Source: a bacterium (GTDB lineage Bacteria > Bacillota > Clostridia > Lachnospirales > Lachnospiraceae). From it: a DNA stretch of 64,000 bases. Under the pieces are notes generated by a model, which was given only the letters and a program-made list of their open reading frames with translations, did no database searches and had not been told where the DNA came from. Below are positions 42,808-51,574 of this stretch, in pieces. The first letter of the stretch is position 1. Each line of letters begins with the position of its first letter. The stretch is from contig SFRL01000005.1 of NCBI GenBank assembly GCA_004562765.1, forward strand, positions 1-64,000, given 5' to 3'. A program made the translations under genes and the position numbers.

Positions 42808-43147
42808 CGTCGGTTACGTTCCTCGTCTCGTCGATTTTCTCGGTGCAAGTTATTTCCAACATTTCATTGTTTTCTCTTATGTTGCGGATGGATTTTATGT
42901 CGAACACGCGCCCTCGGAATTGTATGAACATGTCCGGAGTTATGTCATTCATGTAGCGCGTTGTTACAATATAGGTTAATTCCGGGTGTTCTTTTTCTGC
43001 CTCGATATACTCTCGCCCGCTTTTCGGCTCTACGCTCGCCCAAACCGTCCGCACTTTTTTTATTTCCTGCTCGATCTGGTGCATTTCGTTTCGTTTCTCT
43101 GCTAGTTTGCAGAATGTTACCCTTTTGTTTGTTCTTCCTATGTCCAT
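42800..43147 (-). CDS. Phage head closure protein
   Basis: The 115-residue protein contains VRTVWASVEPKSGREYIEAE and TRYMNDITPDMFIQFRGRVF, the pattern of SPP1 gp16-like head closure proteins. Located between the gp6-like connector and gp10-like gene as expected. Confidence 0.88.
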   Translation of the reverse strand: MDIGRTNKRVTFCKLAEKRNEMHQIEQEIKKVRTVWASVEPKSGREYIEAEKEHPELTYIVTTRYMNDITPDMFIQFRGRVFDIKSIRNIRENNEMLEITCTEKIDETRNVTDDG

Positions 43148-43158
43148 CGTGCGCCTCG

Positions 43159-43473
43159 CTATAACTGCAGTTGTAACAACAGTGATCGAGTGGCAAAGGT
43201 AAATTCATCCGGCACGGATCCGCTCGCCGCGCTTGCCTTGTTGCCGCTTGTTGCGCCCCGGTTTTCATACCAATACGCGATCAGTAAATTCAGATATACT
43301 TTTTCCAAGTTGTAATCTATATTTTTGCCGGTTGCGTCTTTTTCCGGGTACTTTTTCCCTGTCGCGTTCTCCAAATACTGTTGTGCTGCGGCTATCAAGT
43401 TGTTTATCAGTGCGTCGTCGTCGTCGAGGTCTACTCTCAGATGGTTTTTTACTTCGTCCAGTGTTAAAATCAT
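43159..43473 (-). CDS. Head-tail connector, gp6-like
   Basis: The 104-residue protein starts MILTLDEVKNHLRVDLDDDDALINNL, a clear gp6-like connector signature, with IAAAQQYLENATGK next. It forms the ring beneath the portal. Confidence 0.92.
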   Translation of the reverse strand: MILTLDEVKNHLRVDLDDDDALINNLIAAAQQYLENATGKKYPEKDATGKNIDYNLEKVYLNLLIAYWYENRGATSGNKASAASGSVPDEFTFATRSLLLQLQL

Positions 43474-43518
43474 GCCTTGTTACCTCGCTTTTATAGGGGC
43501 GTTTCCGCCCCTATGCTC

Positions 43519-44892
43519 TTATTTTGCCTTTGCTGCTGCCTGCTGCGCTAAGAAGTCCGCAATCACTTCCGCCTTGCTGTCTGATGCCGTCTTTGTCATT
43601 TCATAGCCCTTTTCAGCTGCCAATGCAATGATATTTTCGCGGCTCAGCTTCATCAACTCTGCTTCGTTGTACTCTCCGTCTCCGTTGATATCATCCGCTA
43701 CGCCGTCGTTGTTAACGTCGGTGCCGGTAGTTGATACGGTAGCCAGACCCATCACCACTGCATCTGCGTCTACCGTCTGAATGTCGAGGCGTTCTCTAAC
43801 CTTAATACCGGTCTGATCTCTTTCCCACATTCCGGCAGCGAGGTTTGAAATGTCAATAGTCAGCGTTTCTCTATCGAAAAGAGTGATCGCCTCTTTGAGA
43901 TCTCCGCAAATGATAGGCGCTTTGCCGTTTACATTCTGCAGCGTTTTGTTTGATAACTTGATAACTGGATATTCTCCAAACAGCAGCCTCTTTGTTGCCT
44001 GCGTCGGATCTTTCTGCAGGATGTAATTCCCTTTTTCGTCTTTTAACTTGTCCAAAAAGTTAAATCCGCTCTGGTTGGTTACTACTACAGATCCAAGCGC
44101 GATTGCGGGATCCAACATGACATTAAAAATGTCCTTTAAGCTGTCCAAGCCGGTCACGGGTACTTCTAAGCCTTTGCAGATCTCTTTGATTTTTGCGATA
44201 ATCAAAAAGTTTCTCGTTGCTTTGGCTTTCTTTGCGATCCACTTTTTCAGATATCCCATGATGTTTTCTGCAGTGTCGCTCAGCAGTTCCTGCGTAACTT
44301 TGAGGATTCCTCCCTTTTTCTTTACCTTGTATTCTACGTTATCAAACTGAGGCGTAGATACATCCGGAAACTCCGCAGCCTCCTCTACGTTGTCAAACGG
44401 TGTCTGGTCTGCTTCTCTTTCGATCACTCTTGATCCGCTGTTTGTTGTCACATGCTCGACATTTACTAATGTCTCTAATGCGTCCTCGCTACGTCTCAGC
44501 TCTTCGATCTGTGTCTTGATGTCTTTCGGCACGGTCAGTCCGCCGTCCTCGTCGCTCCCCTCTGACATAGCATTAAGGATCTCTTTGTCCTCCGGCGCAA
44601 GCTCTGTTTTCTTCCATGCCGCCTTAATTGCATTTGTAAATGCCCTTACCTGCTTTGCAAGCCCGTTTTTTGCTCCGTCTGCAATCTGTGCCTCTCCGTT
44701 TTTCGCCTGCTGCTGCGCCTGCCCTGCAGCCTCGTCCTCGATTTCTGCGAGGATGTCAAAAGATGCCTGCAACTTCTTTAATTCCTCTTTTGCGCTTGTT
44801 GCATCCTCAATCTTTCCGTCTGCTACAAACGCTCTGATCTCCGCTTTCTTTGCATTGATCTTGTTCAATAATTCTTTCATTTCCTTGTTCAT
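43519..44892 (-). CDS. Major capsid protein, HK97 fold, with C-terminal extension
   Basis: The 457-residue protein has an N-terminal coiled-coil scaffold (about 1-75, cleaved in this family), the HK97 core (about 100-395: SEGSDEDGGLTVPKDIKT, VVTNQSGFNFLDKLKDEKGN, LFDRETLTIDISN) and an unusual C-terminal extension. That extension carries a calcium-loop-like DVNNDGVADDINGDGEYNEAE at about 395-415, then a HeH/SAP-like helical segment (LSRENIIALAAEKGYEM). The core is the shell protein; the extension may decorate the outside. Confidence 0.9.
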   Translation of the reverse strand: MNKEMKELLNKINAKKAEIRAFVADGKIEDATSAKEELKKLQASFDILAEIEDEAAGQAQQQAKNGEAQIADGAKNGLAKQVRAFTNAIKAAWKKTELAPEDKEILNAMSEGSDEDGGLTVPKDIKTQIEELRRSEDALETLVNVEHVTTNSGSRVIEREADQTPFDNVEEAAEFPDVSTPQFDNVEYKVKKKGGILKVTQELLSDTAENIMGYLKKWIAKKAKATRNFLIIAKIKEICKGLEVPVTGLDSLKDIFNVMLDPAIALGSVVVTNQSGFNFLDKLKDEKGNYILQKDPTQATKRLLFGEYPVIKLSNKTLQNVNGKAPIICGDLKEAITLFDRETLTIDISNLAAGMWERDQTGIKVRERLDIQTVDADAVVMGLATVSTTGTDVNNDGVADDINGDGEYNEAELMKLSRENIIALAAEKGYEMTKTASDSKAEVIADFLAQQAAAKAK

Positions 44893-44937
44893 TGTTTTTT
44901 GTTCCTCCTTTGAAAGATGTGATGATTATGTTAAGAC

Positions 44938-45786
44938 TTAGATATAGTCCAAATCTTTTAAAATTTCATCCGCCTGCTGCTCTAAATCGTCTTTAGGCCC
45001 CTCTGGCGCGCTCTGTTGCTTATCACCCGGATAATGGTCTTTAATTGCATTTATTACTGCCTCTGCGATCGCCTCGGCGGTCAGCGGCTTTTCCTGCTGC
45101 CTTGTTTGTGCTAAATTTTCCGGCAAATTGTTGTAATTGTCGTAAAAATCGCTTGCGGCTGCGGCTGCTTGGCTGCTTTCCGATACTTCTATATCAAAAA
45201 ATTCCTGCCATTCCTCGCCGTTTTTCCATGTTTCCGCGTTGATTAGCTCGTTTATCTGCTCCTCGGTTACGCCCTCTTTTGCGTGCTGCATGTAGGTTGT
45301 TAATATCACCTTTTGGCAGCCGTCTAAAACGTCAGCTTCTTTGCGCATGTCGTCAGCATTTCCCCATGTGCAGCTAGACGGTTTGTGTATCATCATCTGC
45401 GCATTGGCCGGAATAATGATTTTGTCTCCCGCCATTGCGATTACTGATGCAATGCTTGCCGCTAATCCCTCAACATACACGGTTATTTCAGCGTCAAATC
45501 GTTTGAGCATATTGTATATGGCAATTCCTCCAAACACGGAACCTCCGCCGCTGTTGATATGTACATTGATTTTAGATACATTTTCAAGCTGATCTAAAAA
45601 CTCCTTTACATCCTGCGGGGCCTTATCTTCCGGGTAGTATTTTTGCCATTCTCCCCAACTTTCGCTGTTGATATCTCCGAAAAAGCACAAATCTGCGCTA
45701 TCTTCTGTCTGGTTTTTTATTTCGATTGATCCAACCTCCCGCATTTTGTTGTTGCGGTCGCGTTTTGTTAACTTAAAAAGTGCCAT
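44938..45786 (-). CDS. Head maturation protease, ClpP-like
   Basis: The 282-residue serine protease has the ClpP fold: INSGGGSVFGGIAIYNML, catalytic Ser about 111 in GLAASIASVIAMAGD, and His about 134 in QMMIHKPSS. It cleaves scaffold regions during head maturation. It starts one base after the portal gene ends. Confidence 0.93.
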   Translation of the reverse strand: MALFKLTKRDRNNKMREVGSIEIKNQTEDSADLCFFGDINSESWGEWQKYYPEDKAPQDVKEFLDQLENVSKINVHINSGGGSVFGGIAIYNMLKRFDAEITVYVEGLAASIASVIAMAGDKIIIPANAQMMIHKPSSCTWGNADDMRKEADVLDGCQKVILTTYMQHAKEGVTEEQINELINAETWKNGEEWQEFFDIEVSESSQAAAAASDFYDNYNNLPENLAQTRQQEKPLTAEAIAEAVINAIKDHYPGDKQQSAPEGPKDDLEQQADEILKDLDYI

Positions 45787-47046
45787 TTAGCTTGCTCCTC
45801 CTTTCTTCGTGTAATTCATTCCCAGTTGCGTCAGCTTTATAAAATTGCCATTGCACATTAGGTCGTCTCCTCCCTCTTTTGCCGGAACGTCAAGCAGTGC
45901 CCGCGCTTCGTTTGGTGTCCTTATTCCGTTCTGTACATACTTGCTCAATATTTCCGATTGCGCTTTTGTATCAGTTCTTAAAATTACATTTTCATTAAAT
46001 TTGAAGTACAATCCGCGTTCGATTTCTGATGGATCCAATAACTTGTAATTTATTTCCTCCTCGTACTGTTTGAGTATGTATAGCACGGTGTCTACATAAA
46101 AAGAGAGCTGCTGCATCTCTGAATTGCTATAGCTGCTCTTTTCGTAGTCGTTTATTTGATTTGGTTTAATTCCAAATGCCCCCGCTATCTGCAGTGCCGT
46201 ATATTTTGATATCTCATAATACTGGCTATCCGTCAGACTGATGCTCAGCGGTTCTATTTTCATTCCAATTGGCACCGGTATAAACTTGCCTGCATTGTTT
46301 GCTCCGGTCGCATATTCCTCAAACTTTGCGATCAGTGCTTTTTCTTTTTTGGGTTCCAGATCTCCGGTGTACTGCAGCGCAGCTCTAGCGGTCAGCCCTC
46401 CCTTGTATAAATTGTTTTTAAGGTTTTGCGATTCTATCGCGCCGTCTATCGTTGCTTTTAATATCTGCCGGACACTTGCTCCCGTGATTCCGTCAAATGT
46501 CGTGGATGTCTTAAAATGCATCACTTCGTATTCTTTGAAAAAATAACTTTGTCCGCTATATTTGTCAGAATACCAATAATACAGTTGTCCTTTTCCTCCG
46601 AAAATTCCTTTGTCGTCAACAATTACGGTGACGTCTGCCGTAGGCATTATCCATAGATTTTTTATCTTATATTCCCCGCCGTATCTCTTTCTTTCAAACT
46701 CGGTTTGGATCCACACATAAGCGTTTCCGTAGTGATTGCGGTTGTTTTCTACTGCTGTCCAAAACGTTGTCGGGGTCATTTGTGGATTTGGCCTATATTT
46801 AAGCAGGCGGTAGGCGTCGTTTGGCTCAGCCTCGCCTTTTTCCTTTGTGCAAAACTTAATAGGCATTTTCCCCACTGTCTCTGATAGCATTTTTAGGCAC
46901 GTAAAATATGTTATTTCTGAAATTGGCCGGTTGTGCGGCGCCGTTATTCCAAGCCATTCTAATAATTTTTCGTCGTTCAATCCTACCGACGTATTATTTT
47001 CCGGTTCCTTTTTCATTCTCAAACCGAACGCATCAAATATATTCAT
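45787..47046 (-). CDS. Portal protein, HK97 family
   Basis: The 419-residue protein shows the HK97 portal signature (MLSETVGKMPIKFC, RLLKYRPNPQMTPTTFWTAV, KNLWIMPTADVTVI, IAGAFGIKPNQIND). It forms the dodecameric vertex for DNA entry and exit. Confidence 0.94.
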   Translation of the reverse strand: MNIFDAFGLRMKKEPENNTSVGLNDEKLLEWLGITAPHNRPISEITYFTCLKMLSETVGKMPIKFCTKEKGEAEPNDAYRLLKYRPNPQMTPTTFWTAVENNRNHYGNAYVWIQTEFERKRYGGEYKIKNLWIMPTADVTVIVDDKGIFGGKGQLYYWYSDKYSGQSYFFKEYEVMHFKTSTTFDGITGASVRQILKATIDGAIESQNLKNNLYKGGLTARAALQYTGDLEPKKEKALIAKFEEYATGANNAGKFIPVPIGMKIEPLSISLTDSQYYEISKYTALQIAGAFGIKPNQINDYEKSSYSNSEMQQLSFYVDTVLYILKQYEEEINYKLLDPSEIERGLYFKFNENVILRTDTKAQSEILSKYVQNGIRTPNEARALLDVPAKEGGDDLMCNGNFIKLTQLGMNYTKKGGAS

Positions 47047-47060
47047 TTTTTCACCTGCCT

Positions 47061-48791
47061 TTATTCATACATATCTAAAAACGCGCTTACTGCGTCGTTT
47101 ATGTCTACAGTGTCCAGATCTGCGCCCATTGCTATTTTGTGTGAGCATATCGCGGCGTCGCATGGGTCTATGCGGTTCTTTTGCAGCATCTTGTCTATTT
47201 TGATTTCTCCGAAACTGTTCGGTTCGGATAATATTGCATCATTCATAGACCTTGTTAATAGCTTATTGCCTGCGTTGTATTCCATATTGTGAGCTTTTAC
47301 CTCTAATTGGAAATCTATCGTTGCGTCGTTTAGGCTTCTCGCACTCTGCTTGATTTCTATTAAATCGCATCCAAAATCTTCCAGATCTAATAGAAATGCG
47401 CTTGCGTTGTGCGGATCGTACCCTATCGCAATTACATCCAGTTGATATTTGTCTACTAGATCGTGTAGACTGCTCAATATTGCCTTGTAGTCTGTTTTTA
47501 TTCCTCCTGCTGCGGTCGTTACTGTTAATAGTCCCTGCTGCTGCCATACTATGTATGGCGCATTGTCCTCTAAATCCATGTGTTCTTGCATCCTATGCCT
47601 TGGTATAAAGGAATGGCTGTGCAGGAAATAACGCCGATCTCCGGTTTCTTCGTCCTCATACGGAAACTCTAGGCAATAGCTTGTAAGGTCTCCTCCGCTC
47701 GATAGGTCTAAGCCTACAACTACTTGCTTTCCTGCGAAATCCTCGATCGTTCTCTCGGATCCGCATTTTTCCCATTCTGCAAGATCTATAAACGCCGTTT
47801 CTGCGTTTGTTACCCATATATTTAGCGCCTTTGTCAAGAAATCCCGCAGTTCTGATCCTCCCATGCTCTGTGCCTTTTTGGCATCTTCCTGCATGGCCGC
47901 TATCAATTCCGGATCCTTACCGGTTAACGGGCAGCATTTGATCCAGTTTTTGGGATCCCAAATGTCGTCTTTCTCGTCCATCTGGGCTATATAAATAAAC
48001 TGCCGCTCGTTTACGTCTATTCCTCGTAATACGCGGCGGCAGTATTTATAAAGGTCATAACACGGGGCGTTCAGATTAAAGCCCGCTGTTGTGATAACTG
48101 AAATTAGTGATTGCTTTAATTTTCTTGTGCCACCTTTGAGCAGCTTGTACATTTGGTTGTCTTTGTGCGCGTGGTACTCGTCAACTATTCCTAAATACGG
48201 TCTAAATCCGTCGATCGTGTGCGTATCACGGCCCAATGCTCTGATAACCGTGCTTGTTATCTTTCCGGTTATTTCGTTTTTGTAGTCCTTTATGTCAAAT
48301 AATTCCTGCAGATCCTTGTCTGCATTGATAAATTTCATAATTTCTTTGAGTACAATGCGCGCTTGATCTGCCTTTGTAGCTGTGCAGTATATTTGACCGT
48401 AGTTGTAATTATCAAAATTGCAGCACTTAATGCCTAGTATTGCATTTAGTACGCTCTTTCCCTGCTGCCGGGACAATTGCACATAACTATCTGTAAATCT
48501 CCTTTTTCCGGTGGTTTTGTGCACCCATCCGAAAAGGGATCCTAAAATAAACTCTTGAAATCCGGCGCACGTAAATATTTCGTCGCCCTCTCCCTCTGCT
48601 ATTGTTAGCTTGTTGGCTAGCTCTATGATATCCTCCGCTTTTTCCTCGTCAAATCTGTATGGAAAATCCGGATCGTTCTTTCGTGATCGCTTTAAGTCGT
48701 TAATATGTCGCTTAAATGCAAGCCGCGCGTCCTCGCCGAAATCTTTTTTATTATTTATGTTTGCCTTTGCAAACTCAGTAACGCGATCCAT
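47061..48791 (-). CDS. terL: Terminase large subunit
   Basis: The 576-residue motor has an ATPase domain (Walker A VQLSRQQGKS about 104-113, Walker B with YLGIVDEYHAH) and a nuclease domain (VVGLDLSSGGDLTS, later HKIAMGADLD). It cuts concatemeric DNA and powers packaging. It follows terS by six bases. Confidence 0.95.
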   Translation of the reverse strand: MDRVTEFAKANINNKKDFGEDARLAFKRHINDLKRSRKNDPDFPYRFDEEKAEDIIELANKLTIAEGEGDEIFTCAGFQEFILGSLFGWVHKTTGKRRFTDSYVQLSRQQGKSVLNAILGIKCCNFDNYNYGQIYCTATKADQARIVLKEIMKFINADKDLQELFDIKDYKNEITGKITSTVIRALGRDTHTIDGFRPYLGIVDEYHAHKDNQMYKLLKGGTRKLKQSLISVITTAGFNLNAPCYDLYKYCRRVLRGIDVNERQFIYIAQMDEKDDIWDPKNWIKCCPLTGKDPELIAAMQEDAKKAQSMGGSELRDFLTKALNIWVTNAETAFIDLAEWEKCGSERTIEDFAGKQVVVGLDLSSGGDLTSYCLEFPYEDEETGDRRYFLHSHSFIPRHRMQEHMDLEDNAPYIVWQQQGLLTVTTAAGGIKTDYKAILSSLHDLVDKYQLDVIAIGYDPHNASAFLLDLEDFGCDLIEIKQSARSLNDATIDFQLEVKAHNMEYNAGNKLLTRSMNDAILSEPNSFGEIKIDKMLQKNRIDPCDAAICSHKIAMGADLDTVDINDAVSAFLDMYE

Positions 48792-48797
48792 GATGTG

Positions 48798-49301
48798 TTA
48801 TTGTGCGTGCCTCATGAATTTATTTTCCGGCTTCGTTTCTTCTTTTTTCGGCATCGTCAGCCTGCACCGGCTTGAAATTGTCAATCCCAACTCTCGCGCG
48901 CACTCATTGCATTGTTTGGCCGCTTTCAGCTGCAGCTTTTGTAAATATCCATATTCGCCTATCTGATTGGCTATCTGCGCATCTGCTTCTACCATGCTTT
49001 TTCTGTCCGGCGCAAACTTGATCTTGTTTAATTGCTTTGTCAACTTCAAATATTCGCTATCGGCCCTCACGTAGCGGGCCAAAACATCACAGTCCAAGTT
49101 TGTCATAATGCCTATTTCTATTAACTGCTGCGCGATCCCGTTAAATTTCTCTTTTTCTTTTTTTGTTAAGTATGCAGGCGGTACTACGTTGTCGCACGGC
49201 GCTGTTACTTCGGATTTTTTTCGTGTTTCATACTCGGATTTTGTTAAATGTTTTCTCCCTTTGGCCGCTATAAGGTCAATGGGTTCTCTCGGTCGTGCCA
49301 T
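48798..49301 (-). CDS. terS: Terminase small subunit, P27 family
   Basis: The 167-residue protein has the P27-type start MARPREPIDLIAAKGRKHLT and core LTKKEKEKFNGIAQQLIEIG with LDCDVLARYVRA. It binds the packaging site and guides TerL. Confidence 0.9.
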   Translation of the reverse strand: MARPREPIDLIAAKGRKHLTKSEYETRKKSEVTAPCDNVVPPAYLTKKEKEKFNGIAQQLIEIGIMTNLDCDVLARYVRADSEYLKLTKQLNKIKFAPDRKSMVEADAQIANQIGEYGYLQKLQLKAAKQCNECARELGLTISSRCRLTMPKKEETKPENKFMRHAQ

Positions 49302-49352
49302 TCCTCCTGCCTCCTCTCAAAAAATTTCATTTAGGGAGTTTTTGCGTGAATT

Positions 49353-49404
49353 AAGGGGGGCTGCGGTCTTAGGATAAACTCCTAAAACTTTTTTGCAGCC
49401 CCCT
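49353..49404. repeat. Compound inverted repeat between HNH and terS, candidate cos region
   Basis: GGGGGCTGC (49356-49364) and GCAGCCCCC (49395-49403) form a nine-base stem that encloses a second stem TTAGGA/TCCTAA (49369-49374, 49380-49385). It overlaps the HNH stop codon. HK97-type phages with an HNH gene before terS use cohesive ends cut near here, so this may be part of cos; a terminator is the simpler alternative, though no strong T run follows. Confidence 0.4.
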
Positions 49405-49843
49405 ACGCCTTGTTCTCTCTGTATTGTTTGATTGCTTTTCTTAATTGCTCCTGCAACTGCCTTTTTGTTTCTTCATTTGCATACATTTGCTTGATCGTCT
49501 TTTCGTGTGTCTCCTCGCTGACACTGATTAGATTGTTTATATCTAAACCTTTGCTTGGTTCCTCGCGATACTCTATGATGTGATGTACCTTTGAGGCCTT
49601 TACTATTCTTTTCTCTGTCATGTACAAATAAACATCTATGTGATCGTCCAGTGTTAATGCTCTCTGCCTTGCCATTTGCCATGCTTTGGAATTGTAAAAT
49701 GCTTTTGCTTTTCGGTCTCTGTACTTCGCATCATATTCCTTGTCCCGCTGCGCCTTTGTTGTTTTGTGCTTGGCGCAATAGGTCTCAGTTATATCTATTA
49801 CCTTGTTGCATCCCGGGTGGGCGCAAAACTTGCGCAGGGGCAT
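49403..49843 (-). CDS. HNH endonuclease next to terminase
   Basis: The 146-residue protein has a Cys-containing start (KFCAHPGCNKVIDITETYCAKH) and the HNH motif KVHHIIEYREE with GLDINNLISVSEETHEK. GGGAGGTTAATTAC precedes the ATG at 49843. HNH proteins in this place assist terminase in cos cleavage. Confidence 0.92.
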   Translation of the reverse strand: MPLRKFCAHPGCNKVIDITETYCAKHKTTKAQRDKEYDAKYRDRKAKAFYNSKAWQMARQRALTLDDHIDVYLYMTEKRIVKASKVHHIIEYREEPSKGLDINNLISVSEETHEKTIKQMYANEETKRQLQEQLRKAIKQYRENKA

Positions 49844-49863
49844 GTAATTAACCTCCCAACATG

Positions 49864-49903
49864 AAACGGCCCGCAGCATAAATGGATATACTACGGGCCG
49901 TTT
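49864..49903. terminator. Inverted repeat between early and late phage regions
   Basis: AAACGGCCCG (49864-49873) and CGGGCCGTTT (49894-49903) form a perfect ten-base stem with T on both sides (TTTT after it on the plus strand, TTT on the minus). It lies between the early genes and the HNH/terminase block and may end early transcripts. Confidence 0.6.
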
Positions 49904-49933
49904 TGTAATTTCTCAATATGTCATTGTAATTAT

Positions 49934-49948
49934 TTTAACGTAGTTAAA
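49934..49948. promoter_or_regulatory. Palindrome TTTAAC-GTA-GTTAAA before the late genes
   Basis: A perfect six-base inverted repeat with three-base spacer lies in the intergenic gap upstream of HNH-terS. The ArpU-type regulator gene is just upstream, making this a candidate late-operon binding site. No binding evidence is available. Confidence 0.4.
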
Positions 49949-49957
49949 CGGATATGT

Positions 49958-50257
49958 CTAGGGCGTTAAATCGGGCGTGTTATTAACATATTGTGTGTGC
50001 GCGCACGCGCTTCTCATCGCCCTTGTCAATGCATCTGCCGCCTGCTCAGCAGTTGCTCCGGCATTGTTCATTGCGTTTATATGTATCTGCTGTGTGTTTG
50101 TAAAGTCGTGCCCTGCTGCCAAGTCTACGCCTATTATGTATGCCTCTCCCTCTATCTTCTTGCTATTGCAGTAATCTCTATTGCTGCATTTCCGGCATTT
50201 CTTAGACATCCTGCTATAAATTCCTATGTTGCAACTGTTGATCTTAGCGTCGTTCAT
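49958..50257 (-). CDS. Small phage protein with N-terminal Cys cluster
   Basis: The 99-residue protein starts at 50257 after AGGAGGCAGCAG. It has a Cys cluster KKCRKCSNRDYCNSKK that could bind zinc, then a neutral, Ala/Asn-rich tail. It overlaps the end of the ArpU-type gene by a few bases at the start. Function unknown. Confidence 0.6.
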   Translation of the reverse strand: MNDAKINSCNIGIYSRMSKKCRKCSNRDYCNSKKIEGEAYIIGVDLAAGHDFTNTQQIHINAMNNAGATAEQAADALTRAMRSACAHTQYVNNTPDLTP

Positions 50258-50267
50258 CTGCTGCCTC

Positions 50268-50840
50268 CTAAATTGCATCCGATCCAAACAGCAAAACAGC
50301 CATTTCCCTGACAAGTGTGTTTTTGTAGTTTCTCACCGTCTTTTCGTTTAGATTCTCGCTATATCCATCTTGCCCGGCCAACATGTCCGCTATTTCCTCG
50401 TATGTATATACATCCTCGGCCGTGCGGTTTCCCTCTCTGGTCTTTTTGCGCTCCAAATATCGGATGCGTATTACTTCATAGCCTTTACGCCCCTCGATCT
50501 TTGCCAATGCCTTTTCGATCCGCTCGATATCGCTCCTGCTGCGCTCATAGGATGCCTGCCGGTCTGCAAGTATCATGTCATTGTCTTTTGGCGCTGATCC
50601 GTTTTTGGTGTATGATGTGATCGACTTGCTCTTGCCGTGAAAAGCAATGTCTAAATACTCCCGCTCGTCTGCTACGTGTTCTTTAAGTGTCTGATAGCAA
50701 TATAGTATTTTCTCGGTGTTTTTAAATGCCTCGTCTTTCATGGCCTTTTGTCTGTCTATCCATGAAATGCTATTCATTTTCTTAAACACTTCGTCTATCG
50801 TAGTTACTATGGTCTCCTTTGTTTCTTTTGATACTCCCAC
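50268..50840 (-). CDS. ArpU/sigma-like late transcription regulator
   Basis: The 190-residue protein has a helical N-terminal half and a C-terminal sigma-4-like HTH (about 140-185: TYEEIADMLAGQDGYSENLNEKTVRNYKN). It resembles the ArpU family regulators that switch on late genes from just upstream of terminase in Firmicute phages. Confidence 0.75.
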   Translation of the reverse strand: MGVSKETKETIVTTIDEVFKKMNSISWIDRQKAMKDEAFKNTEKILYCYQTLKEHVADEREYLDIAFHGKSKSITSYTKNGSAPKDNDMILADRQASYERSRSDIERIEKALAKIEGRKGYEVIRIRYLERKKTREGNRTAEDVYTYEEIADMLAGQDGYSENLNEKTVRNYKNTLVREMAVLLFGSDAI

Positions 50841-50842
50841 TT

Positions 50843-51124
50843 TTACGCCTCCTCTACTTTCCCAAATGCCTCAACGTAGCGCTCCGGGTAATGTTCGCCG
50901 ATGTAGTCTTTTATTGTTTCTTGGTCTGCTGTTGTTAATTCTTTCCGGTTGTTATTCCTTATAAACAGCAGCCCTCCTTTGCTTAAAAATATCGTCTGCA
51001 CTGCATACCCGAATCCGTTTATTACGTCGCATATCTCCGTACTCTTTTCAGTGTCAAACAGCATCCGTTTTTCTCTTGTTTTTCCGTCCTCGCCTTTCAC
51101 GGTCACTTTTAATACTGCCTGCAA
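50843..51124 (-). CDS. Small phage protein, hypothetical
   Basis: The 93-residue product starts at a TTG with GAGGAGG ten bases upstream. Beta-rich start (AVLKVTVKGEDGKTREKRML) and a C-terminal helix region (LTTADQETIKDYIGEHYPE). It lies two bases before the ArpU-type gene and overlaps the previous gene by 71 bases. No recognised family. Confidence 0.55.
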   Translation of the reverse strand: MQAVLKVTVKGEDGKTREKRMLFDTEKSTEICDVINGFGYAVQTIFLSKGGLLFIRNNNRKELTTADQETIKDYIGEHYPERYVEAFGKVEEA

Positions 51125-51377
51125 TTTTATTTACCTCCTCTAATGCGCTTTGTATCTCCTTTGCCTGCTTGTTCATTGCTGCGTACCTTAATTTCTGCCC
51201 GTTTAATAAATGCTGTGTTTGGCTTACCTGCTCGCTCTGCAGCATTACTATTTTTGCAAGCGCATTTTCCAATCTCTGCGCCCTGCGTTCTCGCCTCTCT
51301 AATGATTTTTGCCAATAATAATTGTTTGCTGCGCTCAATATTACCCATATCGCCAAAATCATTATTATCTCTTTCAT
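51054..51377 (-). CDS. Membrane-anchored coiled-coil phage protein
   Basis: The 107-residue protein has one N-terminal membrane segment (IIMILAIWVILSAANNYYW), then a long coiled coil (about 25-90) rich in Glu, Gln and Arg and a basic tail. Spanin-like or partition-accessory roles are possible but unproven. Confidence 0.55.
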   Translation of the reverse strand: MKEIIMILAIWVILSAANNYYWQKSLERRERRAQRLENALAKIVMLQSEQVSQTQHLLNGQKLRYAAMNKQAKEIQSALEEVNKIAGSIKSDRERRGRKNKRKTDAV

Positions 51378-51574
51378 TCGCTTTTTCTCGCCTCCTTTAT
51401 CGCCTCTAATGCAGCATCTTGCCTCTCCTGCGTCTGGCTTAAATATGTTTCTATCCGCCCGGCGTCAATCTGTCCTGCTGCCTCCCGGATCTTTCCCGTC
51501 ATTTTATCTAACGCTTTCGGTAGCTTTTCGCATACCTTTTTCTTGTACGCTTTCTTTGCCTGCCTCCTATTCAT
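51374..51574 (-). CDS. Small basic phage protein, hypothetical
   Basis: The 66-residue product MNRRQAKKAYKKKVCEKLPK continues as an amphipathic helix ending in AIKEARKSE. It overlaps the exonuclease end by eight bases and the next gene by four, so it is translationally coupled. No recognised family. Confidence 0.5.
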   Translation of the reverse strand: MNRRQAKKAYKKKVCEKLPKALDKMTGKIREAAGQIDAGRIETYLSQTQERQDAALEAIKEARKSE

